Shown here in pieces: positions 26,901 to 33,932 of a stretch of 64,000 bases of DNA. This stretch comes from Pseudomonas typographi (lineage in GTDB: Bacteria; Pseudomonadota; Gammaproteobacteria; Pseudomonadales; Pseudomonadaceae): assembly GCF_014694385.1 (NCBI RefSeq), contig NZ_JAAOCA010000003.1:124001-188000 (forward strand), written 5' to 3'. The position numbers were made by a program, and so were the translations under genes. Within the stretch, counting starts at the first letter, position 1, and the number at the start of each line of letters is the position of its first letter. A model generated the notes under the pieces. That model searched no databases and was not told the origin of the DNA. It was given only the letters and a program-made list of their open reading frames with translations.

Positions 26901-28110
26901 GCTGGGCATGGAGCTGTCGTTCGGCAAGGCGCGCACCCGCGTCTGGGAGGCTACCGGCGGCGTTGCGGCTGGGCCGCAGTTAGCGCCGGGGGTGGCCCTG
27001 CAGGGCGCCGTGACGGGGCGCTTCGCCCAGCAGCGAACGACCACCCAATCGACCTTGATGCGTTTTTTCAGAACCCGCCACAAAGACGACGAAATGCGCC
27101 AGAACATGCTTGACGCACTGAGCAGCATGGTGGGGTGGGACGTGCTCGAACCTGAACGCGGCCGGCACTACCGGGGGCCGCTGGAGGCGGTGTTCTCCCG
27201 TAACCCGCAGGTTTCCGTAAGCCAGGTCGAGGCCACCACCGATACGCGCGCGCTCAACGCGCGCTTGGCCGCGCGCCTGCCTAGCGCGGCGCTGGCCGAT
27301 GGGCATAACCTGTCGCAGACCCTGGGCGTGGAGCCTGGGGTGTATGCCGAAGCCGAGCGGATCAAGGACCAACGCGAGGAACAGGGCGGCCACACCCGTA
27401 TCGTCGCCAGTAAAGGCGATACGGCGCAGCAACGTGCCGGGGTATCGGCCCAGTTGAATGTGGCGCCCCTCTCCAGCGGGGCGATTCCCCTGGCCTCTAC
27501 CCATGGCGCCCAACGCCAGGGCTTGGGCCTGCAATTGGGGGCCTCGCGCGACTTGGCCTGGAGCATGGAGAAGCACGAGATCTCACCGTTTCTGTTGGGC
27601 GACAAGCAAGATGGCGACCTCGACCGGCATGCCGCTAAACCGCGCGCCATGCTCAACGAGATCAAGCAGAACCGCGACCTGTGGCTACTGCGCTGTATCG
27701 AAACGCTGGAACCCGACGAAAACGACCAACGCAACACCGCGGATAACCGGCTGCGCGCGGCCACGTTGCTGAACGATTTCGAGAAAGACCTGCGCCGCCT
27801 GGAGAAGGAAAGCCACTACTGCCATTACAACGTTAATTACTCGATGAAGGGCAGCGCCGGCGCGCAGATCGACGGCTATCGTGGTATCGAGGCCCTGGCG
27901 CGGCAGCGCGGCGACGCCAAAACGCGGGAGCATGCCCAGCACGCCATCGATGAACTGCTGCTGATGCGCAGCACCTGGCGGCCCTTCATGTTGATCGTGC
28001 GCGAGCGTGCACGGGACTCCACCACCTTGGGCTGGCGGGCCCTGGCGCGCTGGCAAAAAGTGACCAACGTCGAGGGCCAACGCACGGCAGCGCAGTTTCC
28101 GCCGCCTTGA
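23929..28110 (+). CDS. very large coiled-coil protein of unknown function
   Basis: About 1393 residues from the ATG at 23929; a GTG at 23920 is possible but lies inside a GCCCAC/GTGGGC hairpin. Not recognised. There is no signal peptide or membrane helix at the N-terminus. Near residue 25 is a (Pro-Glu)n run encoded by four CCTGAG copies. Residues ~170-480 are Ala/Gln/Leu/Glu-rich with heptads (QLRQLQQG, EQQREQAHQQHQALLQQLQQ), a long coiled coil. A helical middle follows. Residues ~945-1035 form a Gly-rich segment (RLGGGGSVGGGIPGLPYGLI) then alternating small/hydrophobic stretches suggestive of beta-strands; the C-terminus is charged and helical. Size and architecture recall secreted effectors or toxins, but no catalytic motif was identified. 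Confidence 0.75.
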   Translation: MRILGDTSAIPLSELPDAPESTMPEPEPEPEPAQGNPERTTPGRVAATAKNLDAAEPKRSWNARLQSQLAGRQVNLTLGIPGTGRVLNRPLRADAPGRLGNTGAEAEHPHGDGPDAQLAEAEQLRELADSLLSSLQAPDLSLWQRPEQSLGRRVATRLWPWLKPAPLTHFARFGAGVGKNAAPEAASPPPSPEAIRDAAQELAARVDARRQALEAAVEQSALAREQLRQLQQGTAVSPPTTDAGRTLAVEHSQRLAAARARLAQADHSTAQSSGQLRELLASTDLHRLAELSQAKDEQDERSTFTQQRLVELKAHGAALLASIASRGEAISLELNVKAEETRTLKALDLQLTAAERQAAQADSDLNDLHAQLGATASGSPAANALAPAIQHAEQQREQAHQQHQALLQQLQQADRQFAQLNEQIGTLYARLNQQMRAQHRAQRELGVLDTLGEQVRAAATQPAETNGLAGAERADKAALKQLRERFLLHQREVGNAFGAQTSTPLRAALKTLSDRLAGPTPASPMPAHLVQEIITSALADVTGQDSERAARLLAALNEQPVTHWINLAVTVRKPGATEASALQRDIIALNRKLAGLPRGTELLQLLSRDGEAPLDSAQGQALRVLWNADEAQQLESSHSVRGWLQQAKQVAAATLGEQALEFDDVDHGAYAAVRNGYLSNAPGSPYAQHDQRMKKATVEWVMRALAAKAPPPASAGPLPEAGLWRKAVPTLGKTPFGSRGLQRAYAVGESMGLDSPRRQVDQAVAERLQVLQQTLQACHDCPTANAERARAADAAQALVDHLAALQKGGAHLADVRLQAGDAKALRKRLGAQAMARHLAYRNQAAARGEKVGHNTLRKAPPVELPRLYTDMVEGRLCAYEALNRVEEQLRASLPAQHRPKVLDAPLSNDLAAAIKLLKTRHLSEKSDIVTFFKPFILDSRLRDRVRLGGGGSVGGGIPGLPYGLIAPIVSPIFSAEISRTDEAYAQLFMPVLGMELSFGKARTRVWEATGGVAAGPQLAPGVALQGAVTGRFAQQRTTTQSTLMRFFRTRHKDDEMRQNMLDALSSMVGWDVLEPERGRHYRGPLEAVFSRNPQVSVSQVEATTDTRALNARLAARLPSAALADGHNLSQTLGVEPGVYAEAERIKDQREEQGGHTRIVASKGDTAQQRAGVSAQLNVAPLSSGAIPLASTHGAQRQGLGLQLGASRDLAWSMEKHEISPFLLGDKQDGDLDRHAAKPRAMLNEIKQNRDLWLLRCIETLEPDENDQRNTADNRLRAATLLNDFEKDLRRLEKESHYCHYNVNYSMKGSAGAQIDGYRGIEALARQRGDAKTREHAQHAIDELLLMRSTWRPFMLIVRERARDSTTLGWRALARWQKVTNVEGQRTAAQFPPP
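23998..24021 (+). repeat. CCTGAG hexanucleotide repeat, 4 copies, in frame
   Basis: Encodes a Pro-Glu run near the N-terminus of the large protein. The 6-base unit preserves the frame, so copy-number change would only alter run length. Confidence 0.9.
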
Positions 28111-28126
28111 TTTGCGCAGGGCATGG

Positions 28127-28178
28127 CCCTACCGGGCGATCCTGGACGGCGCCCCTACCCGTCGCCCCTACCGGGCGC
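28127..28178 (+). repeat. two copies of CCCTACCGGGCG
   Basis: Copies lie at 28127-28138 and 28166-28177, with a partial copy (CCCCTACCCGTCG) between. The complement of the second, extended to GCGCCCGGTAGGG, recurs at 19189-19201. They sit downstream of the large gene and may be part of a small extragenic repeat family. Confidence 0.5.
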
Positions 28179-28198
28179 TTCCCTAGGTAAGCGCCATG

Positions 28199-28249
28199 AG
28201 CTTATAGCCAAATAAACCTTCACCTGCGCGGTGCCTGCGCATAGGGTCA
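28199..28249 (+). promoter_or_regulatory. shared 51-bp upstream element, copy 1
   Basis: Begins AGCTTATAGCCA and ends GCGCATAGGGTCA. It matches the element at 30374-30424 at 34 of 51 positions with no gaps, and at 34 of 41 outside a divergent 10-base core (28224-28233). It lies 30 bases before the dehydrogenase-like gene, so it probably covers promoter and activator site. Confidence 0.5.
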
Positions 28250-28278
28250 AGCACCGCCATTGCCTACACGAGCGCCCG

Positions 28279-29493
28279 ATGAGCTTGTTTTCCACGCCCA
28301 GCCTGCCCGCCGCCAGCGAAGCGGTGCCCCCTCGCCTACACGGCCCCACGTTCGACGCCCAATTGCAGGCGATTACCCAGCAATTGGCCGAGGGCGCCGC
28401 CGCCATCGACCGCAGCGGCGCCTTCCCTGCTGCCAACTTCGCGCTGTTGCACCGCCATGGCTTGCTGGCCCTGACCGTGCCACGCGCCCTCGGCGGCGCT
28501 GGCGCGGACCTTGCCACGGCGCGCCGGGTGATCACCGCGGTGGCCCGCGGCGAGCCCTCGACGGCGTTGATCCTGGTGATGCACTACCTGCAGCACGCGC
28601 GCCTGCAAGATGACAGCCGCTGGCCGGCACACCTGCGTGAACGGGTGGCGCGCGATGCCGTGCTGGACGGTGCATTGCTCAACGCCCTGCGCGTCGAACC
28701 CGAACTCGGCAGCCCGGCGCGCGGCGGCTTGCCCGCCACCGTGGCACGGCGCACGGCAGAAGGCTGGCGGCTGAGCGGAAGCAAGATCTACTCCACTGGC
28801 AGCTATGGCCTGACCTGGTACGTGGTGTGGGCACGCAGCGACGAGGCCGAACCGCGGGTAGGCGGCTTTTTGGTGCACAAAGACAGTCCCGGCATTCGGG
28901 TGGTCGAAGAGTGGGACCACTTGGGCATGCGCGGCACCTGTAGCCACCGTGTCGAATTCACCGATGTGTTGCTGCCGCTGGACCACGCCGTGGCGGTGGG
29001 GCCGGCCCACGCGCCGCACGCGGAAACCAACGACGAGGCATTGTTGTGGATGGCGGTGCTGTTGACCAGTGTCTACGACGCCGTGGCCCAGGCCGCGCGG
29101 GACTGGCTGGTGGCGTTTCTGCAACAGCGCACGCCGGCCAACCTGGGCGCGCCGCTGGCGAGCCTGCCGCGTTTTCAGGAGCGCCTCGGGCGCATCGACA
29201 CCCTGCTGTTCGCCAACCGCAGCCTGCTCGACAACGCCGCAGCCGGGCAGGTGGCCGCGGCGCATGCCGGGCAGGTCAAGCAACTGGTCAGCAGCAATGC
29301 CATTGCCGCGGTAGAGCTGGCCATCGAGGCGGTAGGCAACCCTGGGCTGAGCCGCCACAACCCGCTGGAGCGGCATTACCGCGACGTGCTCTGCAGCCGT
29401 GTGCACACCCCGCAAGACGACAGCGTATTCACCGCCGTGGGCCAAGCCGCGCTGGCCCAGACCGCCGTACATCCACTGCCCACCTCGAATTGA
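28279..29493 (+). CDS. SfnB-like acyl-CoA dehydrogenase-fold enzyme
   Basis: 404 residues from the ATG at 28279. The three-domain fold is clear: GLLALTVPRALGGAGADLAT in the N-terminal domain, GSKIYSTGSYGLTWYVVWAR and VVEEWDHLGMRGTCSHRVEF in the beta domain, and VGNPGLSRHNPLERHYRDVL near the end. GTC-type residues after WDHLGMR replace the usual flavin-contact pattern, as in desulfurisation-type homologues. It forms a two-gene unit with the class II aldolase (13-base gap). Likely a flavin-dependent oxidase or monooxygenase on a sulfur compound; the acyl-CoA dehydrogenase reaction itself is less likely given context. Confidence 0.8.
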   Translation: MSLFSTPSLPAASEAVPPRLHGPTFDAQLQAITQQLAEGAAAIDRSGAFPAANFALLHRHGLLALTVPRALGGAGADLATARRVITAVARGEPSTALILVMHYLQHARLQDDSRWPAHLRERVARDAVLDGALLNALRVEPELGSPARGGLPATVARRTAEGWRLSGSKIYSTGSYGLTWYVVWARSDEAEPRVGGFLVHKDSPGIRVVEEWDHLGMRGTCSHRVEFTDVLLPLDHAVAVGPAHAPHAETNDEALLWMAVLLTSVYDAVAQAARDWLVAFLQQRTPANLGAPLASLPRFQERLGRIDTLLFANRSLLDNAAAGQVAAAHAGQVKQLVSSNAIAAVELAIEAVGNPGLSRHNPLERHYRDVLCSRVHTPQDDSVFTAVGQAALAQTAVHPLPTSN

Positions 29494-29506
29494 ACGGAGC
29501 CCCAAC

Positions 29507-30301
29507 ATGCCTGCTTTGACCGCCGTAGCCGACAGCCAAACCAGCGTGCGCCAGCGCGTGAGCACCGAAGAATGGGAGGTGCGGGTAAAGCTCGCCGCCG
29601 CCTACCGCTTGGCCGCATTGTTTCGCTGGACCGACCACATCTACACGCATTTTTCCGCAAGGGTGCCGGGGCCAGAGGAACACTTTCTGATCAACGCCTT
29701 CGGCCTGTTGTTCGACGAGATCAGCGCATCGAACCTGGTAAAGGTCGACGTGGATGGCACGATCATCGACGACCCACTGGGCCTGGGCATCAACCAGGCC
29801 GGCTACGTGATCCACAGCGCCATCCACCGTGCCCGCCCCGACCTCAAGGCCGTGCTGCACACCCACACCCGCGACGGCGCCGCGGTGTCGGCCCAGCGTG
29901 ACGGGCTGTTGCCGTTGTCGCAGCATGCGCTGATCTACTACAGCCGGGTGGCTTATCACACCTACGAAGGCGTGGCCCTGGACCTGGACGAACAACAGCG
30001 GCTCACGGCCAGCCTGGGCACGGGAAATATCCTCATTTTGCGCAACCATGGCCTGCTCACCGCCGGCACCAGCGTGGAGCATGCGTTCCGCGAACTGCAT
30101 GGGCTGGAGCGCGCCTGCAACATCCAGATCGCCGCCCAGGCGGGCGGTAACGACGGCCTGCTGCATGCGCCGCAGGCGGCCATCGACAAGGTCCGCGAGC
30201 AAACCGGGCCGCAGCGCAGCGGCGACAGCCCTGCCGTACAGCGCCACTGGGATGCGCTGATCCGCCAGCTTGACCGCCACGGCCAAGACTACGCCCTGTG
30301 A
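29507..30301 (+). CDS. class II aldolase/adducin family protein
   Basis: 264 residues from the ATG at 29507, with GGAG upstream. The family pattern is present: LFRWTDHIYTHFSARVPGPE, FLINAFGLLFDEISASNLVK (substrate/phosphate loop), the zinc-binding VLHTHTRDGAAVSA and the later LRNHGLLTAG. Class II aldolases of this branch cleave or epimerise phosphosugars, or decarboxylate; many Pseudomonas members lack a known substrate. Co-transcription with an SfnB-like enzyme suggests it handles a carbon product left after desulfurisation. Confidence 0.85.
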   Translation: MPALTAVADSQTSVRQRVSTEEWEVRVKLAAAYRLAALFRWTDHIYTHFSARVPGPEEHFLINAFGLLFDEISASNLVKVDVDGTIIDDPLGLGINQAGYVIHSAIHRARPDLKAVLHTHTRDGAAVSAQRDGLLPLSQHALIYYSRVAYHTYEGVALDLDEQQRLTASLGTGNILILRNHGLLTAGTSVEHAFRELHGLERACNIQIAAQAGGNDGLLHAPQAAIDKVREQTGPQRSGDSPAVQRHWDALIRQLDRHGQDYAL

Positions 30302-30343
30302 ATACGCCGCTTGACCGCGGCCACCGCCCATCAGGCCGGCGCA

Positions 30344-30359
30344 GGCACCTGCCGGTGCC
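30344..30359. terminator. GGCACC/GGTGCC hairpin after the aldolase gene
   Basis: Six perfect pairs with a TGCC loop, 43 bases past the aldolase stop and before the next unit's promoter region. No U-tract follows, so termination would be weak. Confidence 0.25.
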
Positions 30360-30373
30360 GATGGGCAGCGATT

Positions 30374-30424
30374 AGCTTATAACCACAAAACCTTTCACAG
30401 CGCATAACCCAGCGCATAAGGTCA
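30374..30424 (+). promoter_or_regulatory. shared 51-bp upstream element, copy 2
   Basis: Begins AGCTTATAACCACA and ends GCGCATAAGGTCA, matching the element at 28199 with identical spacing. It is followed at once by GCATAAC-type words (30402, 30423), which are the complement of the GTTATGC motif. It lies 110 bases before the monooxygenase start. Confidence 0.5.
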
Positions 30425-30534
30425 TAACCCGGCCCGCCCCCTCCCCCGGCGGTGGGTTGCCGAACCTTGTGCCAGGGGCGGCCGTCGATGGCGGCTACGC
30501 CCTTCTTCACTCACCGCCCCAAGGAGCACCGAAC

Positions 30535-31635
30535 ATGAGCCTGGAGTTCATTGGCCTGGTTGGCCCCCAAGAAAGCAGCGAATCCCAAGCCGCCCGAGGC
30601 CCGTTGGTGGATTTACCGTTCATTCGCGCATTCGCCCAGGCCCAGGAGTACGGCGGCTTCGACCAAGTGTTGCTGGCCGTGCACACTTCCTCGCCCGACT
30701 CGCTGATATTGGCCACTCACATTGCCGCGGTCACCGACAAGCTGGGCCTGCTGGTGGCGCACCGCCCCGGCTTCCAGGCACCGACCTTTGCCGCTCGCCA
30801 ATTCGCGACCCTCGACCAGCTTTCCGGCGGCCGCGCGGCGATCAACGTGATCACCGGCGGTGACAGCGGTGACTTGCAGCGCGACGGCGATTACCTCGAC
30901 AAAGACGCCCGTTACGCCCGCACCAGCGAATACCTGGAAGTGATGAAACAGGTGTGGACGCAAACCCAGCCGTTCGCGCACCACGGTGAGCACTACCGCG
31001 TTGAAGACAACCTCACCCGTGTCAAGCCGGTCAAAGGCATCCCGCTGTACATATCGGGCGCCTCGGACGCCGCCGTGGAAGTGGCGGCACGCCACGCCGA
31101 CGTGTACATGATGTGGGGTGAACCGCTGGCCCAGGTGCGCGAGCGCATCGCCAAGGTCCGCGAAGCCGCTGCCCAGTATGGCCGGGAAAAGCACATTCGC
31201 TTCAGCTTGTCGCTGCGGCCTATCCTCGGCGCCACCGAAGAAGAAGCCTGGGCACGTGCCGAGCGGATTCTCGAAGAGGCGCGGGTGAATGTGGCCCAGC
31301 GCCAGGGCGGCCGGCGTGACCGTAATTTCGGCAAGAGCAACGCCGGCTCCGAGCGCTTGGTGGCGCTGGCCGGCCAGCGCAAGGTGCACGACAAACGCCT
31401 GTGGACGGAAATCGCCGCGCTCACCGGTGCCGCCGGCAATTCCACCTCGCTGGTGGGCACACCCGAGCAGGTTGCCGAAGCGGTGCTGGAATACTACAAG
31501 CTGGGCGTGACCACCTTTTTGTTTCGCGGTTTCGACCAATTACGCGACGCGGTGGAATACGGCCAGTACCTGCTGCCGGAGATTCGCAGCCAAGTTGCCG
31601 CCTACGACCAGGCCCCCCAGGTGCGCCATGGCTGA
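30535..31635 (+). CDS. LLM-class flavin-dependent monooxygenase (SsuD-like)
   Basis: 366 residues from the ATG at 30535, with AAGGAG eight bases upstream. Luciferase-like features include FGGF-type QEYGGFDQVLLAVHTSSPDS, LVAHRPGFQAPTFAARQFAT, and the FMN region LSGGRAAINVITGGDSGDLQ, then YRVEDNLTRVKPVKGIPLYI. This is close to alkanesulfonate monooxygenase, which splits sulfonates into aldehyde and sulfite with FMNH2. It overlaps the thiol dioxygenase start by eight bases, and the two are followed by a rhodanese array, so its substrate probably yields or contains a thiol such as 3-mercaptopropionate. No reductase is encoded alongside. Confidence 0.87.
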   Translation: MSLEFIGLVGPQESSESQAARGPLVDLPFIRAFAQAQEYGGFDQVLLAVHTSSPDSLILATHIAAVTDKLGLLVAHRPGFQAPTFAARQFATLDQLSGGRAAINVITGGDSGDLQRDGDYLDKDARYARTSEYLEVMKQVWTQTQPFAHHGEHYRVEDNLTRVKPVKGIPLYISGASDAAVEVAARHADVYMMWGEPLAQVRERIAKVREAAAQYGREKHIRFSLSLRPILGATEEEAWARAERILEEARVNVAQRQGGRRDRNFGKSNAGSERLVALAGQRKVHDKRLWTEIAALTGAAGNSTSLVGTPEQVAEAVLEYYKLGVTTFLFRGFDQLRDAVEYGQYLLPEIRSQVAAYDQAPQVRHG

Positions 31636-32236
31636 GCAATTGCGCCTTGACCGGCTGCGCCGGTTCGTCACCGAACTGGGTGATTACTTGGCCGTTGAAA
31701 CCGACGAAGCGGCCATCCTCGACCGTGGCCAGCAATTGCTGGCCGAATTGGTGCGCCACGACGATTGGTTGCCGGAGGAATTCACCCGGCCCGACCCTGA
31801 ACGCTACCAACAGCTGTTGCTGCACGCCGACTCGCAACAACGCTTTAGCGTGGTCAGTTTCGTCTGGGGCCCGGGCCAGCGCACGCCGGTACACGACCAC
31901 CGCACCTGGGGGCTGATCGGCATGCTGCGCGGTGCCGAGGATTCACAGAACTTCGTGCGCGCAGCCGATGGCAGCTTAACCGCCGACGGCGCGGCTATTC
32001 GCCTGGTCCCCGGCCAAGTGGAGGCGGTGTCGCCGAACATTGGCGACATCCACCAGGTCAGCAATGCCTTCGATGATCGAGTATCGATCAGCATCCACGT
32101 GTACGGCGCCAACATTGGCGCGGTCAAGCGTGCGGTGTTCCTGCCCGATGGCACTGAAAAACCCTTCATCTCCGGCTACTCCAACTCACACCTGCCCAAC
32201 TTCTGGGACCAGTCCAAAGAGATCAGCGCCGCATGA
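31628..32236 (+). CDS. thiol dioxygenase, probable 3-mercaptopropionate dioxygenase
   Basis: 202 residues from the ATG at 31628. A cupin with iron ligands His89, His91 (PVHDHRTWG) and His142 (GDIHQVSN), the Ser155-His157-Tyr159 triad (VSISIHVYG) and Arg168, all at the positions I recall for the P. aeruginosa enzyme characterised as 3-mercaptopropionate dioxygenase. It adds O2 to a thiol to give a sulfinate. The conserved neighbour in P. aeruginosa is also a multi-rhodanese protein, as here (ATGA overlap). Cysteine as an alternative substrate cannot be excluded, but Arg168 and the family fit favour 3-mercaptopropionate. Confidence 0.85.
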   Translation: MAEQLRLDRLRRFVTELGDYLAVETDEAAILDRGQQLLAELVRHDDWLPEEFTRPDPERYQQLLLHADSQQRFSVVSFVWGPGQRTPVHDHRTWGLIGMLRGAEDSQNFVRAADGSLTADGAAIRLVPGQVEAVSPNIGDIHQVSNAFDDRVSISIHVYGANIGAVKRAVFLPDGTEKPFISGYSNSHLPNFWDQSKEISAA

Positions 32237-33819
32237 CTACGCTTGCCACCCGCACCTATGCCGATGTTCGCCGCCAATTGCTCGAGCGCCAGGAGAACGC
32301 CCTGCTCGATGTCCGCGAAGAGGCACCGTTCGCCGAAGGCCACCCGCTGTTCGCCGCTAACATCCCGCTGTCCAAGCTTGAACTGGAGGTGTATGCGCGC
32401 ATTCCCCGGCGCGATACGCCGGTAACCGTGTACGACGAGGGTGAGGGCCTCGCGGCGCTCGCCGCCGCGCGGTTACAGGCGTTGGGTTATAGCGACGTGG
32501 CGCTGCTTGAGGGCGGGCTGGCCGGCTGGCGCGCCGCGGGCGGCGAGTTGTTCATCGACGTCAACGTGCCCAGCAAAGCCTTCGGTGAACTGGTCGAGCA
32601 TGAACGCCATACCCCTTCGCTGGCCGCCGAAGAGGTCAAGGCGTTGCTCGATGCGAACGCCAACGTGGTGGTGCTCGACGCCCGCCGCTTCGACGAATAC
32701 CAGACCATGAGCATCCCCGGCGGCATTAGCGTACCCGGTGCCGAACTCGCACTGCGGGTGGCCGAGCTGGCGCCAGACCCCGCCACCCAGGTGATCGTCA
32801 ACTGCGCCGGGCGCACGCGCAGCCTGATCGGCACCCAGTCGCTGGTCAACGCCGGCATTCCCAACCCCGTGGCCGCGCTGCGCAACGGTACCATCGGCTG
32901 GACATTGGCAGGGCTTGCCCTGGAGCACGGCCAGCAGCGCCGCTACCTGCCCAACCGTGCCACGCAAGAGGCTGCGCAGGCCGCCGAACGGGCCCGCGCC
33001 GTGGCCGACCGCGCCGGTGTGGCGCGGCTGTCGCTGGCCGGCCTGGCAGCATGGCAGGCCGAGGCTGGGCGCACCACCTACTTGTTCGACGTGCGCAGCG
33101 AGGAAGAATACCTGGCTGGCCACCTCCCCGGCGCACGCCCTGTGCCGGGCGGCCAGTTGGTGCAGGAAACCGACCATGTGGCCAGCGTGCGCGGTGCGCG
33201 CATTGTACTGGTCGATGATGACGGCGTGCGCGCCAACATGAGCGCATCGTGGCTGGCGCAAATGGGTTGGGAAGTGGCGGTGATCGATGGCTTGGGTACC
33301 GAAGATTGGCATGAAACCGGGGCCTGGCAAGCGCCACTGCCGGCGCTGCCACAGCCCCCGAGCGTGGCGGCCGCTGAACTTAAGGCCTGGCTGGATGAAG
33401 GGCACACCGTGCTGTTGGACGTGACCACCAGTGCCAACTATGTCAAACACCACATCCCCGGTGCGCATTGGGCCATCCGCGCGCAACTGGCCCAGGCACT
33501 GGAGAAACTGCCAGTGGCCGAGCGCTATGTGATCACCTGCGGTAGCAGCCTGCTGGCGCGCTTTGCCGCCGCCGACCTGCAGGCATTGGTGAACAAACCT
33601 GTTGCCATTTTGCAAGGCGGCACCGCCGCTTGGGTGGCCGCCGGGTTGCCCGTGGAGGCCGGCGAGGCTCATCTGGCGGTGCCGCGTAACGACCGCTACC
33701 GGCGCCCCTATGAAGGCACCGATGCGCCGCGCGAAGCGATGCAAGCCTACCTCGACTGGGAATTTGGCCTGGTGGCGCAACTGGGCCGCGACGGCACCCA
33801 TCATTTTCGGGTGATCTAA
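32233..33819 (+). CDS. four-domain rhodanese (sulfurtransferase) array A
   Basis: 528 residues with four rhodanese-like domains, about 1-115, 120-235, 265-370 and 375-485, plus a C-terminal tail (EAMQAYLDWEFGLVAQLGRD) shared with the other arrays. Domain 2 has a full active-site loop (NCAGRTRSLIG, Cys191). Domain 4 keeps a cysteine (TCGSSL, Cys436). Domains 1 and 3 have Asp68 and Asp328 where the cysteine should be. Rhodaneses carry sulfane sulfur as a cysteine persulfide, for example from thiosulfate or a thiol. Overlap with the dioxygenase gene implies a shared pathway, perhaps persulfide handling or sulfite/thiosulfate transfer. It lies at the end of the LLM-dioxygenase-rhodanese unit. Confidence 0.88.
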   Translation: MTTLATRTYADVRRQLLERQENALLDVREEAPFAEGHPLFAANIPLSKLELEVYARIPRRDTPVTVYDEGEGLAALAAARLQALGYSDVALLEGGLAGWRAAGGELFIDVNVPSKAFGELVEHERHTPSLAAEEVKALLDANANVVVLDARRFDEYQTMSIPGGISVPGAELALRVAELAPDPATQVIVNCAGRTRSLIGTQSLVNAGIPNPVAALRNGTIGWTLAGLALEHGQQRRYLPNRATQEAAQAAERARAVADRAGVARLSLAGLAAWQAEAGRTTYLFDVRSEEEYLAGHLPGARPVPGGQLVQETDHVASVRGARIVLVDDDGVRANMSASWLAQMGWEVAVIDGLGTEDWHETGAWQAPLPALPQPPSVAAAELKAWLDEGHTVLLDVTTSANYVKHHIPGAHWAIRAQLAQALEKLPVAERYVITCGSSLLARFAAADLQALVNKPVAILQGGTAAWVAAGLPVEAGEAHLAVPRNDRYRRPYEGTDAPREAMQAYLDWEFGLVAQLGRDGTHHFRVI

Positions 33820-33822
33820 ACC

Positions 33823-33865
33823 GCTGGCGGGGCCGGCCTGCGCCAGCCTCGTTCAGTCTTTTTTT
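33823..33865 (+). terminator. probable intrinsic terminator after rhodanese array A
   Basis: GCTGGCG (33823-33829) pairs with CGCCAGC (33841-33847), and seven T's lie at 33859-33865. The 11-base gap between stem and T-run makes it weaker than a textbook terminator. It would separate array A from the transporter operon. Confidence 0.4.
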
Positions 33866-33932
33866 GCTCAAGCGCTTGCGCTGACTGTACCCGCACCACG
33901 GGCCAGGGCCGGTTAACACGGACTTGTAACGG

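Noticed and set aside
28336..29565. 409-residue minus-strand open frame
   Set aside because: It is antisense to the SfnB-like gene, which has clear family motifs; the frame has none.
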